A program made the translations under genes and the position numbers. A stretch of DNA of 64,000 bases, from the NCBI RefSeq assembly GCF_000348945.1, contig NZ_AOCK01000002.1, forward strand, positions 310,001 through 374,000. The letters run 5' to 3'. The DNA is from Paeniglutamicibacter gangotriensis Lz1y (GTDB lineage: Bacteria > Actinomycetota > Actinomycetes > Actinomycetales > Micrococcaceae). How positions within the stretch are numbered: the stretch's first letter is position 1; the number at the start of each line of letters is the position of its first letter. Positions 59,635 through 64,000 of this stretch are shown here, one piece after another. The notes beneath the pieces are model-generated. The model saw only the letters and a list, made by a program, of their open reading frames with translations. It ran no database searches and was not told the origin of the DNA.

Positions 59635-59881
59635 CTGCCATCCTAGAAAGTTTGTTTTGTTCGCTGTTGCTCTAAGGATCCACTCTAGTTGGCGGCGAAG
59701 CCCGTGAGGTACAACCAAGGGAGGAGGTTTTTGCTTCCGCGAAGCGTTAGACAACTGTGGACTGTGCGTGGGTAAGCGTGCAATCATGGGCCAACGTCCG
59801 GTCAGCGGCATCTGAGTAGTAATGGGTGCAGCGCCGGAAGACAGATATGACTGTCGACTCCGAAGCAATGAAGGAGAGCAG

Positions 59882-60169
59882 ATGAGAGTTGAATCCAGTG
59901 CAGAGCCAGCCGGCATCATGACGCCGGACGGGGATACCACCATGCCGCCGGAGCATGCCCCGTCACCCGAGCCGCCGCCGAGTCCCGAGCCCGGCCCCGA
60001 TCCATCGTTTCCGCCGGGACCGCCCTCGAGCCCGGACACCGAACCGGATCCGGGACCTTATCGGGAGCCTCCGGGTCCGGAGATTTTTCCGCCGGAGCCG
60101 TACCCCAGCCCGGTGCCGGGTCCCGATCCGATGCCGCACCCGGATCCCACCACGCGTCCGGCGGGCTGA
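59882..60169 (+). CDS. Proline-rich small protein
   Basis: This 95-residue frame has an excellent ribosome-binding site (GAAGGAGAGCAG) before ATG 59882. After 20 ordinary residues it is almost only Pro, Glu, Asp, Ser and Gly (PSPEPPPSPEPGPDPSFPPG and more), so it is disordered and strongly acidic. No signal peptide or anchor is visible. No family can be named; low-complexity composition makes any homology weak. It is divergent from the RND permease and is followed by a long perfect hairpin. Confidence 0.6.
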   Translation: MRVESSAEPAGIMTPDGDTTMPPEHAPSPEPPPSPEPGPDPSFPPGPPSSPDTEPDPGPYREPPGPEIFPPEPYPSPVPGPDPMPHPDPTTRPAG

Positions 60170-60476
60170 TGCGAGGCAGATAAAAGGCGCGGACATCATG
60201 GAATTCCCCCCAAAAGAAAATCGCATTCCATGATGTCCGCGCCGCGCCGTCCCGGTGGGCCGAAGGCTCAAAGATCGGCCGCTCCGTGTGCGATGGTTGT
60301 GACATTACCCAAGGAACGGGGCTCGTGGAAAGACTCTGCTGGCCGCTGGCGGGCAGATTCGTACCCGGCGGCGAAATGGCGTTGGGATATCCGCGACAAT
60401 CGGGTGCCTACGGGACATTTCGCGCCGTGGTGACTAGGCGCGATGCGCCAGTTGCAACCTCGTTGCCGAGGCGACA
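60170..60476. other. Intergenic, holds a long hairpin
   Basis: Apart from the 58-base hairpin at 60186-60243 nothing is recognised. The right end carries GAGGCGACA, the ribosome-binding site for ATG 60477. Confidence 0.45.
60186..60243. terminator. Perfect 19-bp hairpin after the proline-rich gene
   Basis: GGCGCGGACATCATGGAAT (60186-60204) and ATTCCATGATGTCCGCGCC (60225-60243) are exact reverse complements around a 20-base loop. It begins 16 bases after the stop codon. TAAAA before it becomes TTTTA on the minus strand. A terminator is the simplest reading, but the long perfect arms are unusual. Confidence 0.55.
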
Positions 60477-61541
60477 ATGTCAGTGCAAAGCTCGATTCCA
60501 GGCTCGTTGGCCGGGATCCATGAATATGGCCGAGGAAGCGGGAAAATGGAACGGATCCGTCTGCGTGTCCACGACGCGATGCTCACCCGCCGCGATGGAC
60601 TGACTCAGGCCAAGGTCGCCCGGCAGATCGGCATGAGCCGGGACTCGCTCAGTCGGGCCTTGAACGGGCAGCGGAAGTTCAGTGCCCGTGAACTCGGCGA
60701 GCTGTCCAAAATGCTTGAAGTGTCCGTGGATTGGTTGATCAGTGGCGCTCCGGCCACCGACGGTACCACGCGGCTGCCCCGCCACCACCCCACCGAAATC
60801 CTGGCGTCCCCCGTCGATGCCTACCGGGAGGTCGGACTCTTCACCCCCGCGCTCCCACGGCTTGAGGCGGGGGTTGGCATCGAAACGGCAGCCAGCGCGG
60901 CAGCGGAAAAACTCTCCGGCGCGGTGGGCCGAGAATTTGTGCGCGACCTTCCGGCGGCCATCGAAGCGGCCTACGGCATAGGGGTATTCGTGCTGTCCCA
61001 AGAACAGCTCTTTGATGCCCGGGCGATGCACTCGGGGGAGATCAATTACATCATGGTCAGGGCCACCGGATCTTGGTACCAGGGCAACCTGGTCCTGGCC
61101 CGCGAACTCGGGGTGTTGCTGTGCGGGCGCGATACTGAGACCGGGAGTAACGGGGTGATTGCCGCGGGATGGGCCAAGAGATTCGCCGACGCGCTGCTGA
61201 TGCCGGAGGCATACATACGCGAAATCAATTGGGATCGGCAGACCCCCCGTGAACTGGCAGGGTTCCTGTGGAATATGGGAGTCTCGGCCCAAACATTGAT
61301 GCGTCGCCTCGATGCCCTGTCGGTGCCGCGTGGTCCGGCGTTGGTGCACGCCGATGAGGGAACGCTGCAGCTGCTGCTGTGGCAGTACCCCGGGGCGCTG
61401 AAGAACCACCGGGCCGGGGCGTATCGCGGTCCCAGGATCCCCGCGGATCTCTTTGCCGCCCATCTGGCGGGGATGCGCCAGGGTTTGGTGGATGGCAGTT
61501 CGCTGGCCTGGTTGCTCGACACCCCGCTGACGGATTTGTGA
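60477..61541 (+). CDS. Xre-type regulator with ImmA/IrrE-like domain lacking the zinc motif
   Basis: The 354-residue protein has an Xre helix-turn-helix at about 30-85 (GLTQAKVARQIGMSRDSLSR, ALNGQRKFSARELGELSKML) and a C-terminal region like ImmA/IrrE metallopeptidases: AAIEAAYGIGVFVLSQEQL, a strand GEINYIMVRATG, and NLVLARELGVLLCGRD at about 204-219. In active members this last segment is a HExxH zinc motif; here the first His is Ala and the second is Leu (ARELGVLL). It is thus probably a non-catalytic sensor. The ATG 60477 follows GAGGCGACA; ATG 60546 is an alternative. Confidence 0.75.
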   Translation: MSVQSSIPGSLAGIHEYGRGSGKMERIRLRVHDAMLTRRDGLTQAKVARQIGMSRDSLSRALNGQRKFSARELGELSKMLEVSVDWLISGAPATDGTTRLPRHHPTEILASPVDAYREVGLFTPALPRLEAGVGIETAASAAAEKLSGAVGREFVRDLPAAIEAAYGIGVFVLSQEQLFDARAMHSGEINYIMVRATGSWYQGNLVLARELGVLLCGRDTETGSNGVIAAGWAKRFADALLMPEAYIREINWDRQTPRELAGFLWNMGVSAQTLMRRLDALSVPRGPALVHADEGTLQLLLWQYPGALKNHRAGAYRGPRIPADLFAAHLAGMRQGLVDGSSLAWLLDTPLTDL

Positions 61542-61563
61542 AAGACCAGAAGCAAAATTCTCG

Positions 61564-61586
61564 TGCCGGCAGGCATGCTGCCGGCA
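61564..61586. terminator. Hairpin after the Xre gene
   Basis: TGCCGGCAG (61564-61572) and CTGCCGGCA (61578-61586) pair perfectly with a five-base loop, 22 bases after the stop. No T-tract follows, so the call is tentative. Confidence 0.45.
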
Positions 61587-61643
61587 ACAACCCCGCTACC
61601 CGGCCAGTGCCGGTGCAGCAATAAAATCGATTGGAAGTGGATC

Positions 61644-61910
61644 ATGCCCGCGAAAAAGAACCCCAGCATCAAGGACGAAGAAGTCTACGAGGCACTGCGG
61701 AAAGAAGGAAACTCCGAGCAGAAGTCAGCACGCATCGCCAACGCGGCGGCCCGGGATGGGCGCTCGAAGGTGGGCGAACGTGGCGGGGAAGCTGGAAACT
61801 ACGAAGACTGGACGGTCGCTGAGCTCAAGGCCCGCGCCAAGGAAGTCGGTCTGAGCGGGTATTCGAGCAAGACCAAGGCCGCGCTGATCGAGTCGCTGCG
61901 CAATTCCTGA
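61644..61910 (+). CDS. Rho-N/SAP-like domain protein (DUF7218 type)
   Basis: The 88-residue protein has two parts. Residues about 7-47 ([20 protein letters not shown], then [13 protein letters not shown]) match the small ChaB/DUF7218-like helix pair, and residues about 55-86 ([20 protein letters not shown] with [13 protein letters not shown]) form the Rho N-terminal/SAP-like helical motif that can bind nucleic acid. Such proteins are common in actinobacteria; the role is unknown. GGAAG precedes ATG 61644. Confidence 0.8.
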   Translation: MPAKKNPSIKDEEVYEALRKEGNSEQKSARIANAAARDGRSKVGERGGEAGNYEDWTVAELKARAKEVGLSGYSSKTKAALIESLRNS

Positions 61911-61960
61911 GGCGCACCTGGGCTGGCGAGAATGTGGCCCGCCAGTCGGGCCCGGTAGGG

Positions 61961-61980
61961 TAGGTAGACCGATCTAACTA
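61961..61980. promoter_or_regulatory. Palindromic operator of the TetR gene
   Basis: TAGGTAGACCGATCTAACTA is an imperfect 20-bp palindrome (8 of 10 positions match), with core TAGACCGATCTA, a common TetR-type site. It lies 18 bases before the TetR start and so probably serves autoregulation. Confidence 0.65.
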
Positions 61981-61998
61981 CTTTTATGGGGTTTTCGC

Positions 61999-62607
61999 AT
62001 GGCTATGACGGACGATGTGTCGGGTGCCGAGAGGCAAAAGCGGGCCAGTGCCCACGATCGATTGTTGGAAGCCGCAGCGCAGCTGTTCTACGCCGAGGGC
62101 ATCCACGCCACCGGAATCGACACCATCACCGCTGCGGCGAACGTAGCCAAGAAGAGCCTCTACAACAACTTCGTCTCCAAGGCCGGGCTAGTCACTGCGT
62201 ACCTGGAGGACCGGCACGCCTGCCTGATCGGGCTCTATGAGGCCCGGTTGCGGTTGGCCCGCTCACCGCGGGATCGCGTGCTGGCGATGTTCGACGCCTA
62301 CCTCGACCATGCAGGGCTGAGCCGGGAGAACAACTTCCGCGGCTGCGGGATGCTCAATGCCGCGGCCGAGCTGCCCACCGGGCACCCCGGTCGTCTGGCG
62401 GTGGCCCGGCACAAACAGCAGATCCAAGATTTGCTGCACGACTCGCTCAAAGCAGTGCATCCGCAGGACCCCGAGCATCTCGAGCAGCTGGCCGAGCACC
62501 TCTCCTTCCTGTTGGAAGGCTCCATGGTCCGCGCCGGGCTCGAGGGCCACGACGCCCTGCTCCGTCGGGCTAGGGCACTGGCGGACTCGATGCTGGCCCA
62601 AGCGTGA
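61999..62607 (+). CDS. TetR-family transcriptional regulator
   Basis: This 202-residue repressor has the TetR helix-turn-helix in LFYAEGIHATGIDTITAAAN with VAKKSLYNNFVSKAGLV and a helical C-terminal ligand domain. It overlaps the transporter gene by four bases (GTGA), so the two form an operon. The palindrome just upstream should be its operator. Likely it represses the transporter until a ligand binds. Confidence 0.9.
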   Translation: MAMTDDVSGAERQKRASAHDRLLEAAAQLFYAEGIHATGIDTITAAANVAKKSLYNNFVSKAGLVTAYLEDRHACLIGLYEARLRLARSPRDRVLAMFDAYLDHAGLSRENNFRGCGMLNAAAELPTGHPGRLAVARHKQQIQDLLHDSLKAVHPQDPEHLEQLAEHLSFLLEGSMVRAGLEGHDALLRRARALADSMLAQA

Positions 62608-63542
62608 GTACGCGAGAACCCGGAGCCGGGATGGGAGTGGGGCTGGTGCTGGCGGCCTCAGTGCTCTGGGGAACCACCGGGACGGTGGCCACCTTCGCCC
62701 CCACAGTGGGGCCGCTGGCCATCGGCGCGGCAGCCATGGGTGTGGGCGGGCTGTTGCTGGGTCTGTCGTCGGCACGCCTGGTGGTGGCATCCCGACGGTT
62801 GCTCGGTGCACGCAAAGGGACTCTGTTCCTGGGTGCCGCGGCGGTGGCGATCTACCCGTTGGCCTTTTATTCCTCGATGTACCTGGCAGGGGTCGCCGTG
62901 GGCACGGTGGTGTCGATCGGCTCGGCGCCCCTAGCTGCGGCACTGATCGAGCGGGTCTTTGATGGAGTGCGGCTCACCAAGCGCTGGATGGGCGGTGCCG
63001 GGTTCGGTGTCGCCGGGGCCCTGGTGTTGTGCACAGCGGGTTCCCCCAGCGCAGCAGGCGAAGCAGTTTCGAACGGCCGGCTGCTGGCCGGTGTGGGACT
63101 GGGGCTGGTGGCGGGATCCACCTACGCGCTGTATTCATGGGCCGCCCATCGGCTGATGAAAGACGGGATCGGATCGCGTGCCGCGATGGGTGCGGTCTTT
63201 GGTGCCGGAGGGCTGTTGCTGCTCCCGGTCCTGCTGATCACCGGTGCGCAGCTGTTGGAATCGGTGTCCACTGCGGCGGTGGGCACCTATATGGCGCTGG
63301 TGCCGATGTTCGTCGGCTACCTGCTCTTTGGTTGGGGGCTTGCCAAGATTGGGGCCACGATGGCGACCACGGTGTCGTTGGCTGAGCCGGTGGTCGCGGC
63401 GATCTTGGCGGTCGTGATCGTTGGTGAGCGTCTGCCGGTGGCTGGGTGGGCCGGTATGGGGATGATCCTGGCCTGCCTGCTGGTTCTGGCCATTCCCGAG
63501 CGACGGCGTCGGTTGGTCCGTGAGGCACTGACAGTTCCGTGA
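62604..63542 (+). CDS. EamA/DMT-family transporter
   Basis: The 312-residue membrane protein has ten hydrophobic segments in two EamA repeats: GVGLVLAASVLWGTTGTVAT opens the first and LGLVAGSTYALYSWAAHRLM the second; VSLAEPVVAAILAVVIVGER is the family's typical penultimate helix. Such proteins export amino acids, metabolites or drugs. The start is GTG 62604 inside the TetR stop. The substrate is unknown. Confidence 0.9.
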   Translation: MSTREPGAGMGVGLVLAASVLWGTTGTVATFAPTVGPLAIGAAAMGVGGLLLGLSSARLVVASRRLLGARKGTLFLGAAAVAIYPLAFYSSMYLAGVAVGTVVSIGSAPLAAALIERVFDGVRLTKRWMGGAGFGVAGALVLCTAGSPSAAGEAVSNGRLLAGVGLGLVAGSTYALYSWAAHRLMKDGIGSRAAMGAVFGAGGLLLLPVLLITGAQLLESVSTAAVGTYMALVPMFVGYLLFGWGLAKIGATMATTVSLAEPVVAAILAVVIVGERLPVAGWAGMGMILACLLVLAIPERRRRLVREALTVP

Positions 63543-63585
63543 ATACCAGCGGCACATCGATGATGGCGCAGTACAAACGTCCGCT

Positions 63586-63921
63586 CTACCTCCCGGAACC
63601 CGAGTCCATGGCCGCATAGTATTTCTCGAGCATGTCCTTGGCCTCGTCGACCAGCCCCGCCAGAGGATCGACGTGGGGAGCGTTCCTGATGACGTCCTTG
63701 GGGTAGCGGACCTGCAGGTGCCCGTCGGTCATCACCGCACCGGCCAGGGACACCATGTGTTCCTCGCTGCCGAAGAGTCCCACGTGAACGCTGACGAAGT
63801 CGGCATCCCCGCTGCGCACATCCATGAAGATGTTTCCCAGCGTGCCAATTTTCTCGCGCGCCGGCCCGTAGACGGTGCTCTTGGCATTTTTCAGTGCGTT
63901 CAGGTAACCGTGCCCGCGCAT
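63586..63921 (-). CDS. PRC-barrel-like domain protein (DUF2171 type)
   Basis: The 111-residue protein has a small beta-barrel pattern: KIGTLGNIFMDVRSGDADFV, then VHVGLFGSEEHMVSLAGAVM and HLQVRYPKDVIRNAP, which fits the PRC-barrel/DUF2171 group, and a helical tail (GLVDEAKDMLEKYYAAMDSG). Role unknown. GAGGACACTGCC precedes ATG 63921. It is a single gene near the window end. Confidence 0.65.
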   Translation of the reverse strand: MRGHGYLNALKNAKSTVYGPAREKIGTLGNIFMDVRSGDADFVSVHVGLFGSEEHMVSLAGAVMTDGHLQVRYPKDVIRNAPHVDPLAGLVDEAKDMLEKYYAAMDSGSGR

Positions 63922-64000
63922 GGCAGTGTCCTCACCGGATGGTTTCCCCCAGGCCGGGAATGGGAGTCCTTGGCGTGTTGGGCGCAGCGCCGCTGGTTCT
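63922..64000. other. Window end, nothing supported
   Basis: The last 79 bases should hold the promoter of the PRC-barrel-like gene. No further gene is visible before the window edge. Confidence 0.4.

Noticed and set aside
59635-60039. 135-residue N-terminal extension of the RND permease
   Set aside because: No family similarity, overlaps the proline-rich gene on the other strand, and a good ribosome-binding site stands before ATG 59634.
1-64000. Prophage, integrative element, CRISPR array or tRNA-linked island
   Set aside because: No integrase, transposase, phage structural gene, regularly spaced repeats or tRNA gene could be seen.

Overview
The window is high-GC DNA with dense, often overlapping genes. 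The mix of families (NrtR-controlled NAD operon, DUF222/HNH protein, SPW-repeat protein, RES/Xre pair, GH4 glycosidase, a manganese/iron homoprotocatechuate dioxygenase of the Arthrobacter MndD type) points to an actinobacterium, most likely Micrococcaceae close to Arthrobacter. This assignment is from gene content and base composition only; there is no rRNA in the window, and I saw no tRNA, CRISPR array or intact insertion sequence.

Layout. 1-5.2 kb: a broken ABC ATPase at the edge, an MFS exporter, a phosphoribosyltransferase, a GNAT acetyltransferase, a RelB/RelE-type toxin-antitoxin pair behind a perfect 13-bp inverted repeat, and a DHFR/RibD-like reductase. 5.2-10.2 kb (minus): a homoprotocatechuate meta-cleavage operon read as FAH-RraA fusion, GntR regulator, hpaE, hpaD, with a recognisable promoter, a palindromic operator and a terminator. 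10.2-14.4 kb: poorly known genes, an alpha/beta hydrolase, and an antibiotic-biosynthesis-monooxygenase-like gene broken by a palindrome-templated 20-bp insertion. 14.4-20.2 kb (plus): nrtR-nadA-nadB-nadC-cysteine desulfurase, a complete de novo NAD module. 20.2-28.1 kb: two coupled unknown genes, an M20 peptidase, a tail-to-tail histidine kinase/response regulator pair, an HD protein, a DUF488 protein and an acyl-CoA synthetase.

28.5-35.7 kb: a sugar locus (ABC importer without its ATPase, PfkB kinase, DeoR regulator, GH4 glycosidase). 35.9-37.3 kb: a RES toxin with its antitoxin. 37.4-44.3 kb (minus): an ABC-F protein, then HAD phosphatase-phnD-phnC-phnE-phnE-RpiR regulator, a translationally coupled phosphonate-type importer with no carbon-phosphorus bond-cleaving enzyme nearby. 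44.4-50.2 kb: small unknown genes (one apparently frameshifted), a MarR/flavin-monooxygenase pair and a second MFS exporter. 50.3-56.3 kb: a secreted repeat protein, a DUF222-HNH protein, an FMN split-barrel protein and a truncated HicB-like protein; here lie two diverged copies of a 120-nt element that folds into the same multi-helix structure. 56.3-64 kb: a large RND exporter, a proline-rich protein, an Xre protein with a zinc-less ImmA/IrrE-like domain, a Rho-N protein, a TetR regulator coupled to an EamA transporter, and a PRC-barrel protein.

The best candidates for something undescribed are the two-copy structured element at 54.7-55.7 kb, the FAH-RraA fusion that may replace the aldolase of the homoprotocatechuate pathway, the RpiR/HAD/phn importer, and the template-switch mutation at 14.3 kb.
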